Positions 43,644 to 52,680 are shown, counted from the first letter of the stretch. The stretch: 64,000 nt of DNA from Roseiarcus sp963759955 (GCA_963759955.1 CAVXCA010000082.1:19906-83905), one strand, 5' to 3'. Numbers and translations: made by a program. The notes: a model not told the origin generated them from the letters alone.

Positions 43644-43658
43644 ACAAGGGATGTGCCA
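43644..43658 (-). promoter_or_regulatory. Sigma-54 promoter candidate for glnK-amtB
   Basis: On the minus strand TGGCAC-atccc-TTGT, matching the -24/-12 consensus TGGCAC-N5-TTGC except for the final base. It is correctly oriented 109 bases before the glnK start. NtrC-activated sigma-54 promoters are usual for glnK-amtB. Confidence 0.75.
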
Positions 43659-43780
43659 CGCCGGGTGGCGGGCCTAAGGCAATGACAACGCGGGGAGTTT
43701 TTCGAGGCCTGGCCCTAAGTCGGCGCTATTGGGCAACATAAAGGAATTATATGGCTAAAGATTAGGCGCCTAAAATTTAC

Positions 43781-44662
43781 TCAAAAAATCGCCTTACGGT
43801 CGATGGGGCGCATCAGACCTTCTTGGGCGACGCTCGCCGCCAGAACGCCGGCGCGGGTGTACAGAAGCCCGCGCGTCAAGCCGCGCGCGCCATGGGCGTT
43901 CGGACTGTCCTGGACGTAGAGAAGCCAATCGTCGGCGCGGAACGGCCTGTGCAGCCACAAGGCGTGATCGAGGCTGGCGAGTTGGAAACGGCCGTCGGAT
44001 ATCGTGTGGCCGTGCGCGACTAGCGCCGTGTCGAGCAACGTCATGTCCGAGAGATAGGCGAGCGCGGCGCGATGAATGGCGGGGTCGTCCGGCAGCGCGC
44101 CGCCGATGCGGATCCACAGCGATTGCGTGGGCTCGCGAACGACGCCGGCGGCGGGCGGAACGTATCGCGCGAGATCGAGCGGGCGGAACTCGATCGGCTG
44201 GATGCGCTCGAGCAGGCCCTGAAAGCGCTTTTGCGCTTTTTCGCCGAGCAGCGCGATCGCCGCCGCGGGATCGACGAGGCGTTCCGGCTCGGGCGCGGGC
44301 GGCATCGGGAATTGGTGCTCGACTCCCTCCTCCTCGACGTGGAAGGACGCCGACATCACGAAGATCGCCTCGCCGCGCTGCCGCGCGACCACGCGCCGCG
44401 TGGTGAAGGAGCGGCCGTCGCGCATTCGCTCGACCTCGAGCATAATCGGTTCGCTCGGATCGCCGGGAAGGATGAAATAGGCGTGCAGCGAATGCGGCGT
44501 GCGCTCCTCGACGGTGCGCGAGGCCGCCACCAGCGCCTGGGCGATCGCTTGGCCGCCGTAGACCCGCGGCCAGCCGCTCTGCGGGGAACGGCCGACAAAC
44601 CGGTCGGGGCCGATCGGTTCGATGTCCAAGAGGGCGACGAGGTCGGCGGCTGTGACAGGCAT
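43781..44662 (-). CDS. tesB: Acyl-CoA thioesterase II
   Basis: 293-residue double-hotdog enzyme that hydrolyses acyl-CoA. The start at 44662 (MPVTAADLVALLDIEPIG) matches the family; the longer frame does not. Motifs: RVYGGQAIAQALVAASRTV, LHAYFILPGDPSEPIMLEVERMRDGRSFTTRRV near the N-terminal hotdog, and SLDHALWLHRPFRADDWLLY with the catalytic Asp near the C-terminus. The tesB - glnK - amtB order is familiar in Hyphomicrobiales. Confidence 0.92.
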   Translation of the reverse strand: MPVTAADLVALLDIEPIGPDRFVGRSPQSGWPRVYGGQAIAQALVAASRTVEERTPHSLHAYFILPGDPSEPIMLEVERMRDGRSFTTRRVVARQRGEAIFVMSASFHVEEEGVEHQFPMPPAPEPERLVDPAAAIALLGEKAQKRFQGLLERIQPIEFRPLDLARYVPPAAGVVREPTQSLWIRIGGALPDDPAIHRAALAYLSDMTLLDTALVAHGHTISDGRFQLASLDHALWLHRPFRADDWLLYVQDSPNAHGARGLTRGLLYTRAGVLAASVAQEGLMRPIDRKAIF

Positions 44663-44916
44663 GAAAATCCCGGAAGGCGCGGGTGTTGTGCGGCGCGGCG
44701 CCCGCCTCGTCAACCCCCGAAGGCGCGATACGCGGGCCGTTCCGGCGTCGAGCCGGCGACGGCGGCCGGCCGGGAGGGGCCCGCCGCCGCCGAAAACGCG
44801 GTCCCGCCCGACATTTTCAGTCAAATGCAGGAAAATTTCGGCGTTCGACGTAACCCTCCCGTAATCCCTGCCTGTCACAATGCCGCTTCGAGCATTGGTT
44901 CTCGGTTGCAGGTTCC

Positions 44917-45492
44917 ATGGCCTCTTTACGCAAGATATTCGCCGCCGGCCTTCGCGCCGCCGCAGCGTTCGTGCGTCGCCAAGACGGCGGTCCAGCCGTC
45001 GAATTCGCCCTCGTCGCACCGATTTTCATCGTGCTCATTTTCGGCACGGTTCAGGTGGCGATCATTTATCTCGCCAACGCCTATCTGGAAACGGCGGCCG
45101 AGGACACCGCGCGTATGGTGCTCACCAATAACGCGGTGGTCACCACGACGAGCGGAACTACTCAGACTACGACGCCGTTGACCGCGGCGCAGTTCAAGTC
45201 TGCGCTGTGCGCCAACGTCACCGCGCTGTTCACTTGCAGCAACATCCTGGTCGGCCTGGCGCCCGCGACCTCGACCACTTCGATCACTACCTCCGCTCCC
45301 GCGTTCAACACGGACGGAACGTTGCAAAACGCCTTGCCGTACACGCTGCCGCTCCCGGGACAGATCGGGGTGCTGCAGGTCATGTACCAATGGCCGGTGA
45401 TCGGCCTGCCGCTCGGGTTCAATTTCGCCAATCTCGGCAACGGCACTCATCTCATGATGTCCACCCAGGTCTTCATCGTGGAGGCGCAGTGA
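44917..45492 (+). CDS. TadE-like pseudopilin
   Basis: 191-residue protein with a Tad minor-pilin N-terminus. A basic leader (MASLRKIFAAGLRAAAAFVRRQ) precedes DGGPAVEFALVAPIFIVLIFGTVQVAIIYL, where the G/A-x-x-x-E-F motif marks the TadV-peptidase cleavage region and membrane helix. The rest is a Thr/Ser-rich periplasmic domain with two cysteines (ALCANVTALFTCSN). It would join the Flp/Tad assembly platform. The next TadE-type gene overlaps its stop (TGATG). Confidence 0.88.
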   Translation: MASLRKIFAAGLRAAAAFVRRQDGGPAVEFALVAPIFIVLIFGTVQVAIIYLANAYLETAAEDTARMVLTNNAVVTTTSGTTQTTTPLTAAQFKSALCANVTALFTCSNILVGLAPATSTTSITTSAPAFNTDGTLQNALPYTLPLPGQIGVLQVMYQWPVIGLPLGFNFANLGNGTHLMMSTQVFIVEAQ

Positions 45493-46130
45493 TGGAAGCC
45501 TCGCTCCGGCGTTCCGCATGGCCGCGACCGGCGATCCGTCGGTGGCGCGAGTTTCGCGACGACGCGCGCGCGACGGCGCTCGTCGAGGCCGCCCTCATCC
45601 TGCCCAGCGCGCTGTTGATGTTCGCGCTGCTCATTTTCGGCGCGGAAGGCTTTGCGATCAATCGAAAGGTGACCGTGACGGCCCGCACCGTCACCGACCT
45701 GATAACCCAGGCCACGCCGACGCAGTACTCCCATCAAGCTTCGGTGATGAGCGCGGCGTCGATCAGCAACTATCTCCAGGTCGCTTCCTCGGTCCTCGCG
45801 CCCTATTCGGCCTCCAACATGACGATGGTCGTTTCCCAGGTTGTGGTCAATTCCGGCGGGACGACAGGCACGGTCACCTGGAGCGAGCCCTACAACGGCG
45901 CGACGGCGCGGCCGGCCAATCAGGTCATCAACCTGCCTGGCACGATCGGAACTGGACAAGTCGGCAACTACTTCGTGCTCGGCGAAGTTTATTACAATTA
46001 TATCCCGCTGAATTTTTATATGTCTCTCAGCGCCATTCCCCTTTACGGCTCGATTTTTCTCACTCCGCGTCAGTCGACGAGCATCATCTGCTCGGATTGC
46101 GTGACTCCCTGGAGTGGCCCCAGCAGCTGA
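45492..46130 (+). CDS. TadE/TadF-like pilus assembly protein
   Basis: 212 residues, coupled to the previous gene through TGATG. Leader of about 30 residues ending in RDDARATALVEAALILPSALLMFALLIFGAEGF, which contains the TadE-type E-A-A-L-I-L-P helix. The periplasmic domain ends with a CxxC pair (SIICSDCVTPW). No platform (TadA-D, CpaE) or flp gene is visible nearby, so these genes may use a system elsewhere. Confidence 0.83.
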   Translation: MEASLRRSAWPRPAIRRWREFRDDARATALVEAALILPSALLMFALLIFGAEGFAINRKVTVTARTVTDLITQATPTQYSHQASVMSAASISNYLQVASSVLAPYSASNMTMVVSQVVVNSGGTTGTVTWSEPYNGATARPANQVINLPGTIGTGQVGNYFVLGEVYYNYIPLNFYMSLSAIPLYGSIFLTPRQSTSIICSDCVTPWSGPSS

Positions 46131-46242
46131 CCGGCCGGCGGGAAACCGAACCGTCTTCCTCCGTCCAGCTCTTCGCGAGCCGGGCGATACGACCCCCCTT
46201 TGGGCGTGCGGCGGCTAGATGCGCTCTGCGATCGCATGGAAT

Positions 46243-46327
46243 CGTTATTGCGAGGAGCGCAGCGACGAAGCAATCTATCCTGCTGCACTGCGACCGCTGG
46301 ATCGCTTCCCGTTGCTCGCAATGATGG
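46243..46327. repeat. REP/BIME-type palindrome
   Basis: ATTGCGAG (46247-46254) and CTCGCAAT (46315-46322) are the outer arms of an imperfect palindrome enclosing GAGCGCAGCGACGAAGCAATC and GGATCGCTTCCCGTTG. This is the common alphaproteobacterial repetitive palindrome. Its right end is interrupted by the IS110-family element. Confidence 0.75.
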
Positions 46328-46402
46328 TGTGGACGGCCCCACCCTAACGGCATCAAGTGCCAAGACGTGGTCGCTGGCGCGCCACCAACGGGGAGACCGT
46401 CC

Positions 46403-47428
46403 GTGAGAACGTTTATCAGAATCGGCGTCGATTTGGCGAAGAATGTCTTTCAGCTTCATGGGATCGAGCGCGAAGACGGATCGTCGTTTCAGCGCAAGTT
46501 GACCCGCGCGAAGTTTCGAGAGTTCTTTTCTCGGCTGACGCCTTGTCGCGTGGGCATGGAGGCCTGCGGATCGGCGCATTATTGGGCGCGCGTCCTTGCA
46601 GCGATGGGGCACGAGGTCGTCCTGATCGCGCCCGCCTACGCCAAACCCTACGTCAAACGCGGCAAGAACGACGCGGCCGACGCGGCGGCGATCTGCGAGG
46701 CGATGTCGCGGCCCGACATGCGTTTCGTGCCGGTCAAGAGCGCGGACCAGCAAGCCGTGTTGATGTTGCACAAGACCCGGGATCTGCTGGTCAAACAGCG
46801 AACCATGAGCGTCAATGCATTGCGCGGCCATCTCCAGGAGTTCGGCCTCATCGCGGCCAAGGGCATTCATCGGGTCCAGGAGTTGGTCGCCCTCGCGCAG
46901 GCCGACGAAGGTCTTCCCGAGGAAGCCAAGCAAGCCGTCGCTCTGTTGGCCTGGCAGAGCGAGCAGCTCGCTATGAAGATCGACGGGTTGGAGAAGACAA
47001 TCGCCGCGGCCAGCGCGAAGCGCCCGATGAGCCGCTTGCTGCAAGAAATTCCCGCCATCGGCCCGCTGATCGCCTCGGCGTTGGCGGCGAGCCTTCCCGA
47101 TCCCAGCGCATTCAAATCGGCGCGCGATTTCGCCGCGTCGCTGGGCTTGACGCCGAGCCAGCACTCCAGCGGGGGAAAGGAAAGGCTCGGGGCTATCACC
47201 AAGAAGGGCAATCGATACTTGCGCAAGATGCTCGTCGTCGGCTGCACCTCGGTGCTGCGCGTGGCCCACAAACGCAAAGGCGCCTTAGCCGAGTGGATCG
47301 TGGCGATGAAGGCCAGCAAGCCCGAACGTGTGGCCGCGGTGGCTTTGGCCAACAAACTGGCCCGAATATGCTGGGCGGTCCTATCGACCGGCGAGAGCTT
47401 CCGCAAAGAGCTCTACGCCAGAGCCTGA
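46403..47428 (+). CDS. IS110/IS1111-family DEDD transposase
   Basis: 341-residue recombinase. GTG start at 46403 (VRTFIRIGVDLAKNVFQLHG) with GGGGAG upstream. The RuvC-like N-terminal domain has the acidic set D in GVDLAK, E in RVGMEACGSAHYWA and the D pair in GKNDAADAAAI. The C-terminal transposase_20 domain holds LLQEIPAIGPLIASALAASL and the catalytic serine region SLGLTPSQHSSGGKERLG. Intact, so potentially active. Family members are directed to target sites by an RNA encoded in the element. Confidence 0.93.
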   Translation: MRTFIRIGVDLAKNVFQLHGIEREDGSSFQRKLTRAKFREFFSRLTPCRVGMEACGSAHYWARVLAAMGHEVVLIAPAYAKPYVKRGKNDAADAAAICEAMSRPDMRFVPVKSADQQAVLMLHKTRDLLVKQRTMSVNALRGHLQEFGLIAAKGIHRVQELVALAQADEGLPEEAKQAVALLAWQSEQLAMKIDGLEKTIAAASAKRPMSRLLQEIPAIGPLIASALAASLPDPSAFKSARDFAASLGLTPSQHSSGGKERLGAITKKGNRYLRKMLVVGCTSVLRVAHKRKGALAEWIVAMKASKPERVAAVALANKLARICWAVLSTGESFRKELYARA

Positions 47429-47696
47429 AACCGAAAGACCCCGACGACAGGCCTTATCGAGGAGGCGTTCAATTCTTCAAAGTTTGGCAAGCGCACCGAC
47501 GTGATGATCCAAAACGGTCGCCACCGAAAGCCGAGGACAACCCGCCAGCCGTCACGAACCTCCAGTTCGCCGCAATGATAGGGACCGAGGCCGTCGGAAA
47601 TCATCAGGGCCAGCGGTCAAAGGCCGCACACAAAGGCCGGACATATGACCGCAGCCGACCAAGCCGATCAAAACGTCAAAATGTCTCTTGCCAATC
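47429..47696 (+). ncRNA. Candidate bridge/seek RNA region of the IS110-family element
   Basis: Non-coding segment between transposase stop and right inverted repeat. In IS1111-type elements this position encodes the guide RNA. CGCAATGAT at 47571-47579 is identical to the target-side junction at 46317-46325, which fits a target-recognition loop. RNA boundaries and folding were not computed. Confidence 0.5.
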
Positions 47697-47714
47697 GGGG
47701 CCGTCCACATATGA

Positions 47715-48230
47715 CGGGGCCGGGCCGATCTCAAAGCAGAAGGCGCTGGCATTAGTTGCGATCGTTTCGCTGTCGCCAGCTTTCGCTGCGCCTTGATCCC
47801 GTCAATCTCTGACAAGCTGTGATGCGGCGTGGCGCGCCACCTCGCCGCAAGGACGTGCCGTTCGCGGCGGGCTGCGGCATTCGCAGGTCTCGAAGGCGCG
47901 CCCGATTGCGGGCGTCGGGCGAACGTTTGGCTCGCGGATAGGCAGCCGCGTCAGCGGGATCGGATGACGAGGCGCGAGGCCCGCCCGAAGAAGAGAGCCC
48001 GTCTCCGGCGCGCTTTCTTTGGATGAATCCAGAACTCCGCCGCCACGCTTGGCTAACTAACGACAGCCGCGATCAATCGGGCTGAAGGCGGAGCGCCCTC
48101 GCGCCCAATGGCGCGCCGCCCCAAGGCCCGGCCGCGCCGCCCGCCGGCCTTCCACGAACGAAATATTCGCTTGACGCCCGCAAGGCGGAATGGGGGACGG
48201 GCGCGCGGTCCGGCCTTCAGCAGTCAGCCG
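47715..48230. other. 516-bp region between IS110 element and tadG, no gene
   Basis: GC-rich, no ribosome site-supported frame. Short open frames at 47829-48026 and 48108-48515 have Arg/Pro-rich translations typical of shadow frames. tadG ends at 48231 and any terminator should lie here, but I see no stem with a T run. Confidence 0.5.
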
Positions 48231-49697
48231 TCACTGGGTCAGGTGCGCGGTTTGCACGACCGTGTTGAAGAGCGTTTGCAGGGCGCCGCCGAGGTTGGAG
48301 CTGTCGAGGCCCGCATCGTAGAACAGGCCGGACGAGGCGCAAGACTGCAGGGAGGAGGCGATATCGGGTTGGAACGGCTCGATCCAACTTACGTACCACG
48401 GATTTGCGGTCACCTCATAATAGTCTGTGTAGAGAATTGCAATGCGGATGCCGCGGTTCTTGATCGTCGTGCAAAGAGACGGATTGATCGGCGCCTGGCA
48501 CCGGGTGCCGTTTAGCGGCTGGCTGCACGAGGTGCTGATATCGTCTTCGACGCCGTCGGTGACGAGGAACAACACTTCTTGCGGCGTGTCGCCCGCCACG
48601 TTGGTGCCGTTGCCGGGATTCGGCATGATCGTGTTCATCGCGCCGAGCGCGTTGCTGAAACTGGTGGCGGTGTCGCCGCCGCCGCCGTTGCTGGTGCATG
48701 CGGCGTTGCCGCATTCCGCGTTGTTCGAATAGTACTCCATGACGCCGAAATTGGACGAGGCGGTCGACCATCCGGAGACGTAGTTGTTCGTCAGCGCCAT
48801 CAGCTGATTGTAATTGTTGGAGCTCGACATGCCGACTTGCCAGGACGAATCCATCATATAGGCGGCGAATTGGTATACGGGAGGCACGGCGGCCGCGGTC
48901 TGCTGGGCGCTGTACGCGTCCGTCATCAAATCGCCGATCCCCGTGTTGAGGGCGTCGAGACGCAACTCGATGCCGTTGTGGCGCGCGAGCGCGTAGTCGT
49001 CGATTTGCGTTCCCGCCGACGTAGAACAGTATGTGTTGCCGCCGTTCGCCATCGAGCTGGTGAGCGTCGGGGTCGAGTAGCTCGCGCCGCACGGATTGCC
49101 CGCCGTGTCGCCATTGTTGGTGCTCGCCTGATGGCAGGCGAATGCGCAATAACCCTGCTGCGGAGTCAGGTTCTGCATCTGCGTGATGCCCGCCTGCGTC
49201 GCCGGCAAGGCCATCGAGGGGGAGTTGTCGAGCAGCAGATAGAAGTTGATGTTGGCGGCGACCGACGCGCTCGCGGTCGACGAGCCGGCGACCTCGAAGG
49301 TCGGAGCGGCGAGGAAGCCGGCGAAAATGTTCTCGTTTTGCGCGTCGTAGGAGACGGTGACGTCGCGCACGAGGGTGTTGTTGGTGGGGTTCGTCACGGT
49401 GATGGTGACGGTCGTCTGGCCCGGCTCCAGCGAAGTGATGCCGGCGATCTGGCCGTTGAACATGTTCGTCGCGGCGGTCTGCGCCGTCGCGTTGGATTGC
49501 TGCATCATGCTCGGCGTCAAGGCGGCGAGCACCGCCGCGTCGGCGGCGGCGTTGAGTTGGGTGCGCACTTGCGCGGCGCGGGTGAAGTCGACCGCCAGAC
49601 CGATTCCGACCATCAACACCGGTATTACCAGCGCGTACATCATCGCGATGTTGCCGCTGCGGTCGTTCAGGAACTTGCGCGGAATTAGAAAGTTCAT
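48231..49697 (-). CDS. tadG: TadG-like protein with von Willebrand A domain
   Basis: 488 residues. Starts MNFLIPRKFLNDRSGNIAMMYALVIPVLMVGIGLAVDFTRA, the TadG-type N-terminal helix. A von Willebrand A domain follows with the metal site D-x-S-x-S (YLLLDNSPSMAL) and TDGVEDDIS. Eight or more cysteines in the VWA loops are probably paired in the periplasm. In Tad systems TadG is thought to anchor the pilus to the envelope. Facing the TadE-like genes; an IS110 element and two non-coding stretches now separate them. Confidence 0.87.
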   Translation of the reverse strand: MNFLIPRKFLNDRSGNIAMMYALVIPVLMVGIGLAVDFTRAAQVRTQLNAAADAAVLAALTPSMMQQSNATAQTAATNMFNGQIAGITSLEPGQTTVTITVTNPTNNTLVRDVTVSYDAQNENIFAGFLAAPTFEVAGSSTASASVAANINFYLLLDNSPSMALPATQAGITQMQNLTPQQGYCAFACHQASTNNGDTAGNPCGASYSTPTLTSSMANGGNTYCSTSAGTQIDDYALARHNGIELRLDALNTGIGDLMTDAYSAQQTAAAVPPVYQFAAYMMDSSWQVGMSSSNNYNQLMALTNNYVSGWSTASSNFGVMEYYSNNAECGNAACTSNGGGGDTATSFSNALGAMNTIMPNPGNGTNVAGDTPQEVLFLVTDGVEDDISTSCSQPLNGTRCQAPINPSLCTTIKNRGIRIAILYTDYYEVTANPWYVSWIEPFQPDIASSLQSCASSGLFYDAGLDSSNLGGALQTLFNTVVQTAHLTQ

Positions 49698-50064
49698 GGC
49701 CAAACTCACGACGTTGCCGCCCGGGCGCAGCGCGAAATCCTTTGAGACGTCGACCCGGTTTCCGCGAGGCGGAAAGACCAGGCTTGCGCTGGGAACGCGA
49801 GCTTGGCGGCTCGGTAAAAGCGCGCCAAGGCCGATTCCGCGCGTCGACGTCGCTGCGACCTTCGCGACGGCGCGAGCGTAAAATTCGTCTCGATATGCCG
49901 GCGATCGGCTAAACAACGCTAAAAGGAAATGATTAAAAATCTATCGAGCGGCCGAAGCGGTCGAAGAATCTCTCGGGAAGGTTATGGAAGGGTAGGCGCG
50001 GTCGCAGACTCTTCGCGCCATTGGCCGCGCGTGCGCGGGCCGCGCCCGGCGTTGGACGAAGAAA
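49698..50064. other. 367-bp upstream region of tadG
   Basis: The tadG open frame continues upstream to 49916 but the translation is not conserved-looking. The segment at 49915-49950 (TAAAAGGAAATGATTAAAAATC) is AT-rich and may hold the tadG promoter on the minus strand. No other gene. Confidence 0.45.
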
Positions 50065-50141
50065 TGGCTCCCCGAGCAGGACTTCGAACCTGCGACCATT
50101 CGATTAACAGTCGAATGCTCTACCAGCTGAGCTATCGGGGA
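50065..50141 (-). tRNA. tRNA-Asn (GTT)
   Basis: 77 bases on the minus strand, including encoded CCA. Acceptor TCCCCGA pairs with TCGGGGA, the anticodon arm is TTCGA-CTGTTAA-TCGAA with anticodon GTT, and the T-loop is GGTTCGAAGTCC. D-loop AGCTGGTAGA is typical. Confidence 0.97.
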
Positions 50142-50270
50142 TCAGGCCGGAGCGCGAAGGCGCGATATAGCAGAATTTCGCGCGATGAAAAGCGCCAATT
50201 TTCGTTTCGTCGGGTTGGATTCGTTGGGCGCCCCTTGCCGCCGCCGCGCGGCGGCGCCACTGTCCGCGCC

Positions 50271-51794
50271 ATGCTCGATCCCCGCAAACACTGCGAATTG
50301 CTGACGCCGGCCGAAATGGGCGAGGCCGACCGGCTCACGATCGCCGGCGGCGTTGCGGGCATTGCGCTGATGGAGCGCGCCGGCGCCGCGGTCGCCGACG
50401 AAGCGGCTCGCTTGGCGCCCAGCGCCGGCCGCATCGCGGCGCTCTGCGGGCCGGGCGGCAACGGCGGCGACGGCTTCGTCGCCGCGCGGCTTCTCGCCGC
50501 GCGCGGCTATAACGTCAGCCTCGGCCTGCTCGGCGAGCGCGCGGCCCTTCGCGGCGACGCCGCACTGGCGGCGGCGCGCTGGCAGGGGCCCGTCGCGCCT
50601 GCCGAGACGCTCGATCTCAGCGGCGCGGATCTCGTCATCGACGCTCTGTTCGGCGCCGGGCTCGCGCGCGATCTCGACGGCGCGGCGCTGCGTTGCGTCG
50701 ATGCGATCAATGCGTACGCGCGCGGCGGCAAGCCCGTGCTCAGCGTCGACGTTCCCTCCGGCGTCGACGGCGAAACCGGCGCGGTGCGCGGCGCGGGGGT
50801 CGAGGCGAGCGCCACGGTCACCTTCTGCCGCCTCAAGCCCGGCCATCTCCTGCTGCCGGGCCGGGCGTTGTGCGGGCGCCTCGCGCTGGCCGAGATCGGC
50901 ATCGCGCCGAGCGCGCTCATCGCCATCGCGCCGCGGGCCTTCGTCAACGCGCCGGCGATCTGGCGTCCCGCGCTGCCGAGCCCTGGCGCGGCTTCGCACA
51001 AATATGCGCGCGGCGCCGCGCTCGTCCTCTCCGGTCCCGCGCATCGCACCGGCGCGGCGCGGCTCGCGGCGCGGGGCGCGCTGCGCGCGGGGGCAGGGCT
51101 CGTCACCCTCGCCAGCCCGCCCGACGCGGTCCTCGTCAACGCCGCCCAGGCGACCGCGGTGATGGTCGCGCCGTTCGAAGGGCTGGCGGGGTTCGCGGCG
51201 CTCCTTGCCGACCCCAGGCGCAACGCCGTTCTTCTCGGCCCCGGCGCCGGCGTCGGCGATGCGACGCGGGCGCTGGTCGCGGCGGCGTTGAGCGAGCCGA
51301 GCGCTTCGGCGCGCGCGATCGTGCTCGACGCCGACGCGCTGACGAGTTTTGCCGGCGACGCGGGGGGCCTCGCCGCCCTCATCGCGCGCGAGGGCCGCGC
51401 GACGATCGTCACGCCGCACGAAGGCGAGTTCTCGCGACTGTTCCGCGGCCGCTCGGAAATCGTCGGCGCGCCGAGCAAGCTCATGCGGGCCCGCGCCGCC
51501 GCCGCGGCGCTGAACGCGGTCGTCGTCCTCAAGGGTTCCGACACCGTCGTCGCGACGCCCGACGGGCGCGCCTCGATCGGCTTCGACCTGCCGCCGACGC
51601 TGGCGACCGCCGGCTCCGGCGACGTGCTGGCGGGCTTCGCCCTCGGCCTCCTCGCCCAGGGCATGCCGGCCTTCGAAGCGGCGAGCGCCGCGGTATGGCT
51701 GCACGGCGCCTCGGCGCGGGCGTTCGGGCCGGGGCTGATCGCCGAGGATTTGCCGGAGGCGCTGCCGGGGGTGCTGCGAGAGCTCATCGCCTAG
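50271..51794 (+). CDS. nnr: Bifunctional NAD(P)H-hydrate epimerase / dehydratase
   Basis: 507-residue repair enzyme that fixes hydrated NAD(P)H. N-terminal YjeF epimerase domain (1-210: CGPGGNGGDGFVAARLLAARG, IDALFGAGLARDLDG, VDVPSGVDGETGAVRG) and C-terminal ADP/ATP-dependent dehydratase of the ribokinase fold (ASHKYARGAALVLSGPAHRTGAARLAARGALRAGAGLV, VTPHEGEFSRLF, ATAGSGDVLAGFALGLLAQG). ATG at 50271; the frame upstream contains tRNA sequence. It is convergent with the LysR gene and overlaps its stop by 4 bases. Confidence 0.93.
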   Translation: MLDPRKHCELLTPAEMGEADRLTIAGGVAGIALMERAGAAVADEAARLAPSAGRIAALCGPGGNGGDGFVAARLLAARGYNVSLGLLGERAALRGDAALAAARWQGPVAPAETLDLSGADLVIDALFGAGLARDLDGAALRCVDAINAYARGGKPVLSVDVPSGVDGETGAVRGAGVEASATVTFCRLKPGHLLLPGRALCGRLALAEIGIAPSALIAIAPRAFVNAPAIWRPALPSPGAASHKYARGAALVLSGPAHRTGAARLAARGALRAGAGLVTLASPPDAVLVNAAQATAVMVAPFEGLAGFAALLADPRRNAVLLGPGAGVGDATRALVAAALSEPSASARAIVLDADALTSFAGDAGGLAALIAREGRATIVTPHEGEFSRLFRGRSEIVGAPSKLMRARAAAAALNAVVVLKGSDTVVATPDGRASIGFDLPPTLATAGSGDVLAGFALGLLAQGMPAFEAASAAVWLHGASARAFGPGLIAEDLPEALPGVLRELIA

Positions 51795-52678
51795 GCTGGC
51801 GGCGAGCGAACGCCGCGCTCGGCCAAGGGGCAGGCGCGACCCACGGCTTCGGCAAGGAACGCCGTCACCGCGCGCGTCGCCGGTGCGCGGCGAATGTCGG
51901 GATAGGAGACGAGCCAGAGATCCTGAGTCGGCGGCGGCTTTTCGACGCTCACTTCGACGAACGCGGGATCGCCGTCGCCCATGAAGCGCGGCAAGACGAC
52001 AACGCCGACCCCGGCGCGCGCGGCCTGCGCCTGACTGAAGAGGTCGCTGGCGCGAAAAGCGAGCGCGCGTTCGCCGACGAGCGCATTCAGCCAACGTTGC
52101 GAAGTCACCTGATCGAGCGCCGCGTCGAAGCCGATGAAGCGCCACTCCTCGCGCGGCGCGCGCGCGACGTCGGGCGCCGCGTAGAGCGCGAAGCGGGCGC
52201 GGCCGATCCGCTTTGCGATCAACTCGCCTTCCGTCGGGCGGCCCATGCGAACGGCGACGTCGGCTTCGCCGCGATCGAGCGCGGCGGCGGCCGAGGCGGC
52301 GCTCAATACGATTGTCAGGCTCGGACGCGCCTGTCGAAACGCGGCGAGCCGCGGCGCGAGCACGTAGGCCGCCAGGGCGGGCGGCGCGCTAACCCGCACC
52401 GTCGCGGCGGGCGAAGCGCTGGCGAGCCGCGCCAGCCGCTCGACCGCGACGGCGGCGCTCTCCATCGGGGCGAGCGCCGCCGCGACGGCGACGCCGTGTG
52501 GCGTGAGCGGGGCGCTGCGAGGGAGTTGGTCGATCAGGCGCAGACCCAGAGCGCGCTCCAGCGCGGCGACGCGCCGGCCTACGGTGGCGTGGTCGACGCG
52601 CAACGCGCGCGCCGCCGCCGACAGCGATCCGGCGCGCGCAAGCGCGACAAAGAAGCGAAGATCCCGCCAGTCGATCAT
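51791..52678 (-). CDS. LysR-family transcriptional regulator
   Basis: 295 residues. N-terminal winged helix-turn-helix (MIDWRDLRFFVALARAGSLSAAARALRVDHATVGRRVAALE) and a periplasmic-binding-type effector domain (about 90-290). The divergent quinone oxidoreductase starts 90 bases away and the intergenic space holds two N6-spaced inverted repeats, so that gene is the likely target. Effector unknown. No strong ribosome site for the ATG at 52678. Confidence 0.9.
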   Translation of the reverse strand: MIDWRDLRFFVALARAGSLSAAARALRVDHATVGRRVAALERALGLRLIDQLPRSAPLTPHGVAVAAALAPMESAAVAVERLARLASASPAATVRVSAPPALAAYVLAPRLAAFRQARPSLTIVLSAASAAAALDRGEADVAVRMGRPTEGELIAKRIGRARFALYAAPDVARAPREEWRFIGFDAALDQVTSQRWLNALVGERALAFRASDLFSQAQAARAGVGVVVLPRFMGDGDPAFVEVSVEKPPPTQDLWLVSYPDIRRAPATRAVTAFLAEAVGRACPLAERGVRSPPA

Positions 52679-52680
52679 CG

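Larger units (their letters stand above)
46321..47714 (+). mobile_element. IS110-family element, IS1111-type, inserted in a REP
   Basis: Element about 1.39 kb. Subterminal 13-bp inverted repeats TGTGGACGGCCCC (46328-46340) and GGGGCCGTCCACA (47697-47709) mark it as IS1111 type. Both borders carry ATGA (46321-46324 and 47711-47714), so precise removal would restore GCTCGCA-ATGA-CGGGGC, which completes the REP arm. It holds one DEDD transposase and a 268-bp 3' non-coding segment. Confidence 0.8.

Noticed and set aside
47829..48515. Short plus-strand open frames downstream of the IS110 element
   Set aside because: Basic low-complexity translations without ribosome sites; one overlaps tadG in antisense.
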